Shown in pieces: positions 35,301 to 43,264 of a DNA stretch of 64,000 nt (positions are counted from its first letter, which is position 1; each line of letters opens with the position of its first letter). A program made the translations under genes and the position numbers. Under the pieces are notes generated by a model. The model searched no databases. It saw only the letters and a program-made list of their open reading frames with translations, and was not told the origin of the DNA. This DNA is from CALNZV01 sp942491115 (GTDB taxonomy: Bacteria > Desulfobacterota > Desulfobacteria > Desulfobacterales > UBA5852), in the NCBI GenBank assembly GCA_942491115.1, contig CALNZV010000020.1, positions 682,001-746,000 of the forward strand, in the 5' to 3' direction.

Positions 35301-35464
35301 AACGGGTGGAAAGGCTCTTCCCCCCTGGGCCGGCAGGCGAACCGGGACCGAACGACCCTGGACGCTTCGACTGGGATCGGCACCGCTTGCTTTTGGCCCC
35401 AGACCGGGCTAAGGAAAACGAAGGACATGCCCGAGAAGAATCCATCAATGAAATCGTGGAATGA
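32336..35464 (+). CDS. dnaE2: Error-prone DNA polymerase III alpha, DnaE2/ImuC type
   Basis: The 1042-residue protein is a C-family polymerase of DnaE2 length. It has an N-terminal PHP domain (IPLAVRSYYSLMQGTASP; the His of the usual HSxYS is Tyr, suggesting no PHP nuclease), the catalytic aspartates in DPPDIDVDFAW, GRGSGAASLVAYALGI, HPSGGVV-like HSGGVVITPEPI, KIDLLGN, and a C-terminal OB fold (RRAQFAGWLVTGKVVHTRQG). DnaE2 carries out mutagenic bypass of DNA damage. It follows the ImuB-like gene by 46 bases in one transcription unit. No tau-binding tail is evident. Confidence 0.93.
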   Translation: MIPLAVRSYYSLMQGTASPAALCRAARRLGYDRLALTDTDNLYGLWPFLAACRREGITPIVGAELTDPKTSCRAVCLVASPPGYTNLCRLITRRHMDEGFSLDLAVESFADGLALMTDNADLLIRWRAAGLDVSAMMPRRPVSPAHPLRQAATRYGAPLAAVPGSLFIHPEDHHTHRLLRAIAGNTVLSRLSPADTASPQAWLAPPERYIHRFAPCPQAIRQTQAIAHRIDFTGPTFGIVMPPWNGGNRDADADLRSAAYAGAFRRYGDELPEPVVDRLEHELSAIAERHFSPYFLIVRDIVAHSPRTCGRGSGAASLVAYALGITNVCPVKHNLYFERFLNPGRTDPPDIDVDFAWDERDAVQQAVLDQYRGYAAMVCNHVRFQPRMAVRETAKVFGLTEGEIGRVTRRLPWFWRMDRPESDLQGAVERLPQAKALLFPDPWPDILRLAQGLIGIPRHLSVHSGGVVITPEPIDRYVPVERAAKGVPIIQWEKDGTEDSGLVKIDLLGNRSLGVIRDAMASIRTNGTGFDENRWEPEDDLNTQEAIARGRTMGCFYIESPAMRLLQQKAGVGDFDHLVIHSSIIRPAANEFIREYLCRLHGAPWTPLHPLLSDVLSETFGIMVYQEDVSRVAVAVAGFSHAEADRLRKVLSKKDRDYHLGDFRRRFVGGGCARGVSRKTMEAIWSMVLSFSGYSFCKPHSASYAQVSFQAAYLKVHHPAEFMAAVISNRGGFYSTFAYVSEARRMGLSILPPDVAFSETPWTGEGGTVRVGLMAIGGVSETVRERIVAARRQRPFRGIDDFLDRVRPDAAEVRALIRSGALDRLDAGGGRAGLMWHFNRWQQALRRPHRDGRLFGDPNDDPLPPLPPQNPMERLRHEFAVLGFLCDRHPMTLYRDGLKGRPVVNADRLHQQIGRRAQFAGWLVTGKVVHTRQGDPMEFLTFEDETGLVETTFFPKIYDRFCHMVDRGRPYLLSGTVESDWGALTLTVERVERLFPPGPAGEPGPNDPGRFDWDRHRLLLAPDRAKENEGHAREESINEIVE

Positions 35465-35490
35465 AAGGCATTCGAAAGGAAGGTGAGCCG

Positions 35491-36132
35491 GTGAGGGATC
35501 ACAGCCTGTGGAAGCGATTCAGCCGGTGTGCCGCCATGCTGAGCGCAGTGGTTATGGCGGTCTCGGTCGTCTCCTGTGCGGCACCGATTACCCATCCGGT
35601 GACCCTGCGGGACCAGGGCTCCGGGGTTGGGGAACGCTATGGAGGAGACGTCATCGCCCTCCAGCCGTTTGCGGACCGTCGCGGGGAAACCGACCGCCAC
35701 CTGGTGGGCAACCGGGCCCTCGGGGGCGGGAAAAAGGAGCGCTATGCCACCATTCCCATCGATGTCGCCGGTGCGGTAACCCGAACGGTGGCGGAGCGGC
35801 TCGAGCGGATGGGAGCCCGGATCGTTCCCCTTGAGGGCTGGAACTTTTCTCCGGAAGCGCTGACGGGTCCGCCGGAAGAGGCTCGCCACCAAATCGGTGG
35901 AGAGATCTCCCAGCTTCGCTGCGACGCCAAAAAGGGATTGATGGGAACGACCCTTCGGGTTGAGGTCGAACTCGTTTTCTTCCTGGGGAACCGGGAGGAA
36001 AGACAGGTAAACCGACGTCCGGTCCAAGTCCAAATCGAGCGGTTCGAACCCATCTTCAGACCGGAAAAGGTTGAGCGCCTCGTCAACGAGGCGCTCGCTG
36101 AAGTCATGGATCGCGGTCTGGAAGCGATGTGA
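35491..36132 (+). CDS. Putative lipoprotein of unknown function
   Basis: The 213-residue product has an N-terminal membrane segment ending in the lipobox VVSC (C29) and then AAPITHPVTLRDQGSG. The mature part contains PFADRRGETDRHLVGNRALG and a region (DVAGAVTRTVAERLERMGARIVP in pieces) like outer-membrane lipoproteins that resemble YajG. The GTG at 35491 is chosen for its AAGGAAGG site and because it gives a normal signal peptide; an ATG at 35461 overlaps the dnaE2 stop. It need not share the mutagenesis function. Confidence 0.7.
   Translation: MRDHSLWKRFSRCAAMLSAVVMAVSVVSCAAPITHPVTLRDQGSGVGERYGGDVIALQPFADRRGETDRHLVGNRALGGGKKERYATIPIDVAGAVTRTVAERLERMGARIVPLEGWNFSPEALTGPPEEARHQIGGEISQLRCDAKKGLMGTTLRVEVELVFFLGNREERQVNRRPVQVQIERFEPIFRPEKVERLVNEALAEVMDRGLEAM
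36073..36096 (-). terminator. 11-bp inverted repeat, probable terminator for the IMPase gene
   Basis: GAGCGCCTCGT (36073-36083) and ACGAGGCGCTC (36086-36096) are perfect complements with a two-base centre. On the minus strand it lies 45 bases beyond the phosphatase stop and is followed by AACCTTTTCC. It sits inside the coding end of the lipoprotein gene. Confidence 0.45.
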
Positions 36133-36141
36133 CGCCGGAGG

Positions 36142-36930
36142 CTATAGCCTTCTGATGCAGCGGCTCACCTGGGCAAATAGATGGGGCGACATGACCAGCA
36201 AATCGGCAGGGTCGCCTGCCCCTTCTTGAAACTCGCCGATCTGGAAGGGCCGCCCCTGCATGTCGAAAATTTTGCCCCCGGCCGACTCGATGATGACCCG
36301 CGCGGCGGCTAAATCTTTGTAGGGCTCGTTGGCGATGATGGCGGCTTCCGCCCGCCCTTCGGCCACATAGCAGATGTGGGCGGAGGTGCAGCCGAGGTTT
36401 TTGACCTTCCCGGGAAATGTCGTCTGAAAAAGGGTGTGGAACCTGGAAAAGATAAACAGGACGCTTTCGTCATTCAGATCTCCCTGACTCGAGACGTGGA
36501 TCTCTTCTGTCCCTCGGTAGGCGTTTCCCCCGGCAACGGACTGGAACCAGTCACCGGTCGCCGGCATGTGAAACACTCCCAAAATGGGCCAGAAATTTTC
36601 AAGCAATGCGACAGACATCCCCCATGTGGGAACACCGGCGGCGAAGTTCCACACCCCGTCGAGAGGATCGAAGACCCAAAGGTAGCGCCCGGCCCCGTGG
36701 GTATAGCCGGTCTCTTCGATGTTCCCATCGTAGACATGGTGGTCGGGAAACCGGCTTTTGAGCATTTCCTGAAAGTCATTGGTGAGCTTCAGTTCCACTT
36801 CGGTCACCATTTCCTTGTCGAACCGCAGGCCAACCTTCCCTTTACCAAACCATTTCAGGGCGTTGGATCCGGACTTCCGGAGCACGTCCAGGGCAAAGTC
36901 GTTGAGCTCGTCAACGGGAATATCTTTCAA
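36142..36930 (-). CDS. Inositol monophosphatase-family phosphatase
   Basis: The 262-residue protein has the Li-sensitive phosphatase fold motifs: an acidic IEETG metal site (the usual GEE), the core VFDPLDGVWNFAAGVPTW (DPxDGTxNF with V for T), and a C-terminal PYKDLAAARVIIESAGG in place of WDxAAG. Substrates of this family include inositol phosphates, fructose 1,6-bisphosphate and 3-phosphoadenosine 5-phosphate; which applies cannot be told. The start is a TTG at 36930 preceded by AGGAGG. Confidence 0.87.
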   Translation of the reverse strand: MKDIPVDELNDFALDVLRKSGSNALKWFGKGKVGLRFDKEMVTEVELKLTNDFQEMLKSRFPDHHVYDGNIEETGYTHGAGRYLWVFDPLDGVWNFAAGVPTWGMSVALLENFWPILGVFHMPATGDWFQSVAGGNAYRGTEEIHVSSQGDLNDESVLFIFSRFHTLFQTTFPGKVKNLGCTSAHICYVAEGRAEAAIIANEPYKDLAAARVIIESAGGKIFDMQGRPFQIGEFQEGAGDPADLLVMSPHLFAQVSRCIRRL

Positions 36931-37042
36931 TCGATCACCTCCTGTTGGGCGTTGGTGAGGAAAACCATAACGGCTTCTTCATATACCACTGGATGCGGTC
37001 GATCAAGAAGGAGGTGGGGCGGAGGAAGGAAAATGGGATGAC

Positions 37043-38983
37043 TTATGTCTCTGAATAGCCTAACCCTTCCCGAATCGCCTTGGCCAGTTTTTCGATGGTG
37101 TAGGGTTTTTGAATGTAGGCGCCGACGCCTAACTTGATGGCTTCCTTGACACGGTGGGTTTCCGAGAAACCACTGGCGATGACGGCCCGCTGTGAGGGAC
37201 AGCGCTCGAGAATGCGCCGGTAGGTATCCAGCCCGTCCATTCCCGGCTCCATGATCATGTCGAGGACCACAAGATCCACCGAGCGGGCGCTCATGCATTC
37301 GATTGCGTCCTCACCGCTGGCGACCGTCAGGGGACGATACCCCAGGTGGGTGAGCATCTGGGAGGCGATATCCCGCTGCTGGAGGATATCGTCCACCACA
37401 AGGATGGATTCTCCGCTGCCTTTCAGTGCTTCCTGCGGAAGAGACGATTGGGATTCCGACATCCGGTCTCTAAAGGCTTTGAAGTATATGTTGACAACCG
37501 AGCCCTTGCCCAGTTGACTCTCCACCTGAATGTAGCCGCCGTGGTCTTTCACGGTGCCCCAAACCACGGCCATTCCAAGGCCAGAACCGGCCTTGCCCAT
37601 GGCTTTCGTCGTGTAAAAGGGCTCAAAAATCCGATCCATCTCAACCCTGGCGATCCCGGTTCCGGTATCCCTAACCTGAAGAAGCACGTAGTCTCCTTCC
37701 AAAATGTCGTCATAACCCTTCAATGGCCGGTCGATGTAGTGATTGGCCGTCACGATATCAACGCGCCCTTCAGCGGCGATGGCCTCGAACCCGTTGGCGA
37801 CGAGGTTCATCAGGGTCTTGAACAAATGAATCCTGGAGCCCGTCAGGGGTAGAAGGTCCCCAGCCAGATCGGTCCGGACCGTCACACCGGGGATGCTTTC
37901 CGTGAGTCGGCGGTGCTCCGGTCCATTGAGATACTCCTGGACCACATCGTTCAGATCCAGGGGTTGGACGGTGGGAATTCCCCGGCGGGCCAGGGTAAGA
38001 AGATCTTGAACGATCGCTGCCGCCTTTTCGCCCGACCGTTTGATGCAGGCCACGCTATCCCGGTAGGGGCTGTCCTCGGGCAATTCCATCAAAAGGAGCT
38101 GAGGGTAGCCGACGACGCCTGAGAGCACGTTGTTGAGATCGTGGGCGACCCCCCCGGCCAGGGTGCCTAAAGCCTCCATTTTCTCGGCACGCTTGAGCTT
38201 TGCCTGCAGCGCTTCTCGTTCCGACTCGGCCTTTTTCCGCTCGGTGATCTCTTCATTGAGCAGGCGGGTTTCCTTCTGGAGTTTTTGCTTCTCTTCCTCT
38301 AGCATACCGAAATAATGGTTTCGGAAGTACTCAAACCCGAAGGTAATACCGCTGACGATCAGAAACGTCGTCAGGAATCGGATCTTCATCGCCAGAGGAT
38401 AAGGATAGACGTCAAAGGGCATCCCCGGGAAAAATAAGACCAGTGCGGATATCAGAAACGTCGCTGCCGTCAGAACCAATCCCTCTCGCTTGCCGTAGAG
38501 GAAAAAACACAGCAGAGGACTGGTGTACATCCACAAGAGTTTGGACCCGGAATCTCCCCCTTCGACCATGAGCTTAAACAGCAAAAACGAATACAGAAAC
38601 GAATTCATCCTGAAAACCAGAGACGAGTTCGACACGACCCGAAGAAGAATCAATCCCATGGAAAGGCTTGCGGTGAGGACAGCAATCAGCAGGCTGGTCG
38701 CCCACTGCCCTTTCCAAAGGTCATAGGCGCCGAAGATGATGAGGGTCGGGATGCCGAATAGAAGAAACAGCGCATAGTGGTAGCGCTTCCACAACTCTTC
38801 TCGGCCGATATCGTCACGATAGACGAGGGTCAGGAGCCACTTCCAGGGGATGGAGGATCCATCGTGATTGACTCCTGGTCCGGGGGGTGCCTTATTGCCG
38901 GTGATTTTGGTGAGCCCGGTGGTTGCCCGATAGGTTGATGTCCGACGGGACTGTTCATCAATCATTGCGGTGATTATCGGCAT
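37043..38983 (-). CDS. Membrane hybrid histidine kinase with C-terminal receiver
   Basis: The 646-residue protein has a short cytoplasmic start, a membrane region with six or more segments (about 80-220), a coiled coil (EEEKQKLQKETRLLNEEITE), a HisKA domain with H in GGVAHDLNNVLSGVVGYPQL, an ATPase domain (GTGIARVEMDRIFEPFYTTK, GLGMAVVWGTV) and a receiver domain (about 525-640, phospho-acceptor in VVLDMIMEPGMDG, K in YIQKPY). There is no separate sensor domain beyond the membrane part. No response regulator with an output domain is adjacent, so its target is unknown. Confidence 0.9.
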   Translation of the reverse strand: MPIITAMIDEQSRRTSTYRATTGLTKITGNKAPPGPGVNHDGSSIPWKWLLTLVYRDDIGREELWKRYHYALFLLFGIPTLIIFGAYDLWKGQWATSLLIAVLTASLSMGLILLRVVSNSSLVFRMNSFLYSFLLFKLMVEGGDSGSKLLWMYTSPLLCFFLYGKREGLVLTAATFLISALVLFFPGMPFDVYPYPLAMKIRFLTTFLIVSGITFGFEYFRNHYFGMLEEEKQKLQKETRLLNEEITERKKAESEREALQAKLKRAEKMEALGTLAGGVAHDLNNVLSGVVGYPQLLLMELPEDSPYRDSVACIKRSGEKAAAIVQDLLTLARRGIPTVQPLDLNDVVQEYLNGPEHRRLTESIPGVTVRTDLAGDLLPLTGSRIHLFKTLMNLVANGFEAIAAEGRVDIVTANHYIDRPLKGYDDILEGDYVLLQVRDTGTGIARVEMDRIFEPFYTTKAMGKAGSGLGMAVVWGTVKDHGGYIQVESQLGKGSVVNIYFKAFRDRMSESQSSLPQEALKGSGESILVVDDILQQRDIASQMLTHLGYRPLTVASGEDAIECMSARSVDLVVLDMIMEPGMDGLDTYRRILERCPSQRAVIASGFSETHRVKEAIKLGVGAYIQKPYTIEKLAKAIREGLGYSET

Positions 38984-39211
38984 TGTGCCTGTTTTTCTTT
39001 AGAAAAGTGATAGGACGATCAGCGGAAAGCGCTATGTCCGGGACACCGGGTTCCCCGAATGACTGGAGAACAGGTCGCTTGATCAGTCCGCTCAATCCAG
39101 CATTTCTCTGTGGCCGAAATCGACAGGCGGAATCTCCCATCCCAGACGGTCTCATGTCGTCCATTCAGCCGGCATCTTCCCTCGATTGACATCCCCGGTA
39201 ACAAACTTAGC

Positions 39212-39240
39212 TTGACAGAAATTAAGTCAGACTTCATAAA
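39212..39240 (+). promoter_or_regulatory. Promoter of the zinc-ribbon/HEAT gene
   Basis: A perfect TTGACA (39212-39217) and CATAAA (39235-39240) are 17 bases apart, with the gene starting at 39280. The rest of the 296-base divergent spacer shows no gene. Confidence 0.6.
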
Positions 39241-39279
39241 CAGCTTTTTTCATTGTTTTCATGAAAGGGATAGTCAGTG

Positions 39280-39957
39280 ATGGTATTCGAAACGAGAGAA
39301 CAGGTGCTTGAGCGGGTTCTCGAAATGGAAAAACCCGCCTGCCCCCAGTGCAATCAAGAAATGAGTTTGTGGGAGGTGCCGCCAATCAGCGTCGGTGACG
39401 GCCTGGGGTGGGGGGAGCCCTTTTTATTCATCTGCTTCAATGACGAATGTCCTTCTTTCGTTCAGGGTTGGGACCACATCAAAGAAAACTATGCCCATAC
39501 GGCCTCCTACCGCTGCATGAATTACCCCGGTACGGACAATTTCGACTTCATGCCGGTCTACAGTCGCCACGGCGCAAAGGGGCAAGTCATCGACACCCTG
39601 GCGATGGCCCAGCAGGAAGCGCTGAAAGACTCGATCAAAAGGGGATTTTCGATTCTGGCCACCTGTTACACGGACAGGGATGGCCCCGGGGTGCTCAGGC
39701 TGTTGATGGATTCCACCGAGCCCGCCAGGGTTCGGCAAAAAGCGGCAGAAATGATGGGAGACTTGGGAGAACTGGAAGCCGCTGAGGCCCTGAGGCACCT
39801 GAAAACCGGCAATCAACTGATTGACGATGAAATCATGGCCGCCGTGAAAAAAATCCACAAGCGGTTCTTTACCAGGGAATGTCCGTTCTGCGCCGAGGTT
39901 ATCAAACAACGGGCAAAGGTCTGCAAGCATTGCAGTATGGACGTCGCCGGGAAATAG
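39280..39957 (+). CDS. Zinc-ribbon / HEAT-repeat protein
   Basis: The 225-residue protein has an N-terminal zinc ribbon (ACPQCNQEMSLW and later FICFNDECPSF), a middle with RCMNYPGTDNFDFMP, one or two HEAT-like helix pairs (EPARVRQKAAEMMGDLGELE and ALRHLKTGNQLIDDEIMAAV) and a C-terminal zinc ribbon (CPFCAEVIKQRAKVCKHC). It has no signal peptide. The arrangement suggests a cytoplasmic protein-binding adaptor. I do not recognise a named family. ATG 39280 is preferred to the GTG directly before it. Confidence 0.75.
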   Translation: MVFETREQVLERVLEMEKPACPQCNQEMSLWEVPPISVGDGLGWGEPFLFICFNDECPSFVQGWDHIKENYAHTASYRCMNYPGTDNFDFMPVYSRHGAKGQVIDTLAMAQQEALKDSIKRGFSILATCYTDRDGPGVLRLLMDSTEPARVRQKAAEMMGDLGELEAAEALRHLKTGNQLIDDEIMAAVKKIHKRFFTRECPFCAEVIKQRAKVCKHCSMDVAGK

Positions 39958-40003
39958 AAGCGGCCACGACTCACCCGGAACGGGCCTTTCGGGCCCGTGA
40001 TGG

Positions 40004-40543
40004 TCACACCCTGGAATGGATGTTCATGATGTCGTAGGATCGGTAGATCAATTTCTCCCGCTCGACACGATTTCCCGGATATGGATCGAAGGGCAACGTG
40101 GGAAGCATGTCCATCAACTCGGATTTATTGGGTATGGCAGTCAATCCATTCCCGATTCGTTTCCCGGAAACCGTATCCAAAACGACGGCGGACACCCCGT
40201 CCGCCGCAACGGCAAAGGGAACCTGATACCCCAGAAGGATTCTCGCAGCCGATACCACTTCCCGCTCTCTGGACCCCAATGAGCCGGCAGCGCATTTGAT
40301 CATGACCGTCGCCTTATCTTTCCCGTCGATCCAGACCAGCAGATCGATCTTGGAACGGTAGGATTTTCCCGCAATCACCAATTCCACGGGTGTGTCGACC
40401 CGAATGTCCCTTCTGTGGTATCCCCGGTCGTCGATCAGATATCGCTCAACGGCCTGGCGGTTGGCCTCCGCCCCGATATCAGGGACAGAGTGACCGGTAA
40501 TGTAGTCGGTGATCATTCCCATATCTGCCACGTCTTCAATCAA
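40004..40543 (-). CDS. Stand-alone HSDR_N-type (type I restriction R N-terminal) domain protein
   Basis: The 179-residue protein resembles the nuclease-fold N-terminal domain of type I restriction subunits: EANRQAVERYLIDDRGYHRRDIRVDTPVEL in pieces, KIDLLVWIDGKDKATVMIKC and SAARILLGYQVPFAVAADG. The PD-(D/E)xK core would be D67 and the ExK pair at 81-83, but the Glu is Met81, so it may not cut DNA. No hsdM or hsdS gene is near. It is the last gene of the rplU-gpmI operon, 15 bases after gpmI. Confidence 0.7.
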   Translation of the reverse strand: MIEDVADMGMITDYITGHSVPDIGAEANRQAVERYLIDDRGYHRRDIRVDTPVELVIAGKSYRSKIDLLVWIDGKDKATVMIKCAAGSLGSREREVVSAARILLGYQVPFAVAADGVSAVVLDTVSGKRIGNGLTAIPNKSELMDMLPTLPFDPYPGNRVEREKLIYRSYDIMNIHSRV

Positions 40544-40558
40544 TGGGCCGCTTTCGTC

Positions 40559-42136
40559 TCAAGGGGTTTTCGGGGAGGCCGGGCGGAGCAGAGAAACTCC
40601 GGTCATCTCCGGTGGCTGCTCAAGCCCCATGAGCTCGAGTAGGGTCGGGGAAATATCGGCAAGAATGCCCTCCGGTCTCAACGCCCTTTCCAGCCGTCGG
40701 TCGTCCACCAGAATCAACGGCACCGGATGGGTGGTATGGGCGGTGTAGAGGCTGCCGTCCGGCGCCTTCATCTTCTCTGCGTTGCCATGGTCGGCGGTAA
40801 CGATGGCCGCTCCGCCGATGGCCGTCCATTCTCTTACGATCCGCTTCACACAGGCATCCACGGCTTCGCAGGCGCGAACCGCCGCCTCGAAATTGCCGGT
40901 GTGCCCCACCATGTCCATGTTGGCAAAATTAACGACGATAAATGGGTAGGCGCTCCCGCGAATCCGGGATACCAATTCATCGGCAACGGCATGGGCGCTC
41001 ATTTCCGGTTTGAGGTCGTAGGTTTTCACCTCCCGCGGCGATGGAATCAGGCAGCGATCCTCCCCTTCGAAAGGCGTCTCTTCACCACCGTTGAAAAAAT
41101 AGGTGACGTGGGCGTACTTCTCCGTCTCCGCGATGCGCAGCTGCTGAAGCCCGTTGCGGCTGACCACCTCACCCATGATCTGCTTCAGATGAACCGGAGG
41201 AAAGGCGGCCGGAAGGTCGAACTCGTCGTCGTATGTCGTCATGCCGACATAAGCGGATAGACGAGGTGCCGACGGCCGATCAAAAAAAGGAAAGGTCTCC
41301 GCTGTCAAGGCCCTTGTGATCTCCCGGGCACGGTCGGCACGGAAGTTAAAAAAAACGACGGCATCGCGGTCCTCGATGACACCCAGAGGCCTCCCGCTAT
41401 TGTCTGTCAACACAATGGGCTGGATGAATTCGTCGCTTTCGCCCCGGTCGTAAGCCCCCTGGACGGCCGCCTCCGGATCCGTTTCGGCAACCCCTTCACC
41501 AAGGGTATACAAGCGATAGGCCTGTTCGATGCGCTCCCATCGGGTGTCGCGATCCATGGCATAAAACCGTCCGCAGATCGAGGCAATGGCAACCTGAGGG
41601 ATGTCCCGAAGGTGAGCCGCCAGCCGGTTGATATAGCCGCGGCCGCTGTCGGGAGGCGTGTCCCGGCCGTCCATAATCGCATGAATTCGAACCCGATTCA
41701 CCCCATGGCGTTTGGCCAGTTCGACCAGGGCCAGCAGGTGGTCGAAATGGCTGTGAACCCCTGCGTCTGAGAGCAGGCCCATGAAGTGGAGGGTGGCACC
41801 GGAATCACCGGCGGCTGCGGAAATCGCCTCTGTCAGTGGGGGGTTCTCAAAAAAGGACCCATCGGTGATGGCACGATCGATTCGAAGCAGATCCTGGAAG
41901 ACGATCCGCCCCGCTCCGAGATTGAGATGACCCACCTCGGAATTGCCCATGATCCCTGGAGGCAGCCCGACGGCCTCGCCCGAGCAGCTCAGGGTTGTCG
42001 TCGGGTAGGTATCGGCCAGATGGTCCAGCATCGGGGTGGCTGCCGCGGCAACCGCATTGGCGTATTCGGAAGGGGCAAGCCCCCACCCATCCAGAATGAT
42101 CAGCATTGATGGACGGATATCAGTCACCGGTTTCAT
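40559..42136 (-). CDS. gpmI: 2,3-bisphosphoglycerate-independent phosphoglycerate mutase
   Basis: GpmI interconverts 2- and 3-phosphoglycerate through a phosphoserine enzyme with two manganese ions. The 525-residue protein has MLIILDGWGLAPSEYANAV at the start, the catalytic serine in GIMGNSEVGHLNLGAGRIV, HAIMDGRDTPPDSG, and the C-terminal metal site GAAIVTADHGNAEKM. The ATG at 42136 overlaps rsfS by 17 bases, but GGAGG abuts it directly; a GTG three codons later (42127) has better spacing and may be the true start. Confidence 0.95.
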   Translation of the reverse strand: MKPVTDIRPSMLIILDGWGLAPSEYANAVAAAATPMLDHLADTYPTTTLSCSGEAVGLPPGIMGNSEVGHLNLGAGRIVFQDLLRIDRAITDGSFFENPPLTEAISAAAGDSGATLHFMGLLSDAGVHSHFDHLLALVELAKRHGVNRVRIHAIMDGRDTPPDSGRGYINRLAAHLRDIPQVAIASICGRFYAMDRDTRWERIEQAYRLYTLGEGVAETDPEAAVQGAYDRGESDEFIQPIVLTDNSGRPLGVIEDRDAVVFFNFRADRAREITRALTAETFPFFDRPSAPRLSAYVGMTTYDDEFDLPAAFPPVHLKQIMGEVVSRNGLQQLRIAETEKYAHVTYFFNGGEETPFEGEDRCLIPSPREVKTYDLKPEMSAHAVADELVSRIRGSAYPFIVVNFANMDMVGHTGNFEAAVRACEAVDACVKRIVREWTAIGGAAIVTADHGNAEKMKAPDGSLYTAHTTHPVPLILVDDRRLERALRPEGILADISPTLLELMGLEQPPEMTGVSLLRPASPKTP

Positions 42137-42515
42137 CCTCCGTAACGGTATGCCCAGTTTGCCGACGCTCCTCCAAGGCCAGACGGGGGGCGTCTGCCCA
42201 CAATCCTTCGAGGTCGTAGAAGTTCCGCACCGGCTCGTAGAAGATGTGGATGATCACATCTCCGTAATCCATCAATACCCACTGGCCTTCTTTCATTCCT
42301 TCCACATGAAGCGGCCGGGTGCCCTGCCTCTTGAGGGTCTTATGCACATGCTCGGCAATGGCCGAAACCTGTCGGTTGGATCCCCCGCTGCAGAGGATAA
42401 ACGCGTCGGCAACCGAGGACATCTCCCGAACGTCCATCGCCACGATGTTCGCGACCTTTTTACCAGTAATGGCCTTGACGTATCGTTCCAGGGACAACTC
42501 GCCACAGGAGGTCAT
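42120..42515 (-). CDS. rsfS: Ribosomal silencing factor RsfS (Iojap)
   Basis: RsfS binds ribosomal protein L14 and keeps the subunits apart when nutrients are short. The 131-residue protein has the family core VAMDVREMSSVADAFILCSG and KEGQWVLMDYGDVIIHIFYE. Its stop region overlaps gpmI by 17 bases and its ATG overlaps the nadD stop by four bases. The nadD-rsfS pair is a classic bacterial arrangement. Confidence 0.95.
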   Translation of the reverse strand: MTSCGELSLERYVKAITGKKVANIVAMDVREMSSVADAFILCSGGSNRQVSAIAEHVHKTLKRQGTRPLHVEGMKEGQWVLMDYGDVIIHIFYEPVRNFYDLEGLWADAPRLALEERRQTGHTVTEDETGD

Positions 42516-43186
42516 AGGGCATAGAGTCCTTTGTCATGGATGTATTGTTTGACGGCATCTGGGACAAGGAAATCGATGGGTTCGTTCTGGGACACCATCT
42601 CCCGTATTCGCGTAGACGAGATGTCCAGGGGGGTAACCTTGTAGACAAACACCGGCTGCTTCTCACAATGGGTATAGCAGGTGGAATTCTCGGTGCACTC
42701 GTAGCCCTCGAGTTCGTTGGAATTGAGAATGGATTCCACCGGCTGCCGGTTGTTGGAGAAAGACGAGCCGAATCCCGGTCGGTCGATGATGATGACCGGA
42801 GCCAAGTGCAGCAGGTTATCGTAGGATTTCCATGTGGTGATCTCCTGAAAGGCATCGATCCCCATGATGAGATACAGCCACACGGATGTGGGCAGGTGTT
42901 TTCGGAACGCGCAAACGGTGTCGATGGTATAAGACAGGCCTTCCCGCTTCAGTTCGATATCTGAAAGCCTCAACCCCGGCCGACCTTCAATTGCCTGCCG
43001 GACCATGTTCAACCGATCCTCGGCCGGAGCGAGGCCCTCGGTCGTCTTATGGGGAGGGGAGGCGGAGGGGACCAGATAGACGGCATCCAGACCGAACCCC
43101 TGCTGCACCTCCAAAGCGGCCCGCAAATGACCATAGTGGATGGGATTGAAGGTTCCACCCAATAGCCCTATTTTTCTCAATACCAT
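42512..43186 (-). CDS. nadD: Nicotinate-nucleotide adenylyltransferase
   Basis: NadD makes deamido-NAD from nicotinate mononucleotide and ATP. The 224-residue protein begins MVLRKIGLLGGTFNPIHYGH (nucleotidyltransferase HxGH), with PPHKTTEGLAPAEDRLNM, YLIMGIDAFQEITTW and the C-terminal ISSTRIREM. The frame stays open 25 codons upstream without similarity, so 43186 is used. It lies 78 bases after proB. Confidence 0.95.
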   Translation of the reverse strand: MVLRKIGLLGGTFNPIHYGHLRAALEVQQGFGLDAVYLVPSASPPHKTTEGLAPAEDRLNMVRQAIEGRPGLRLSDIELKREGLSYTIDTVCAFRKHLPTSVWLYLIMGIDAFQEITTWKSYDNLLHLAPVIIIDRPGFGSSFSNNRQPVESILNSNELEGYECTENSTCYTHCEKQPVFVYKVTPLDISSTRIREMVSQNEPIDFLVPDAVKQYIHDKGLYAL

Positions 43187-43264
43187 TTCTCCAGAACGTC
43201 TGAAGCGCCAGCGGTTGGGAACCTTGCCCCTGGGTCTTTCGGCGCATCCATCGTCGCCCAACGG

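Noticed and set aside
40004..40543. Complete type I restriction-modification system
   Set aside because: Only an N-terminal R-type domain is present; no helicase, methylase or specificity genes are in the window.
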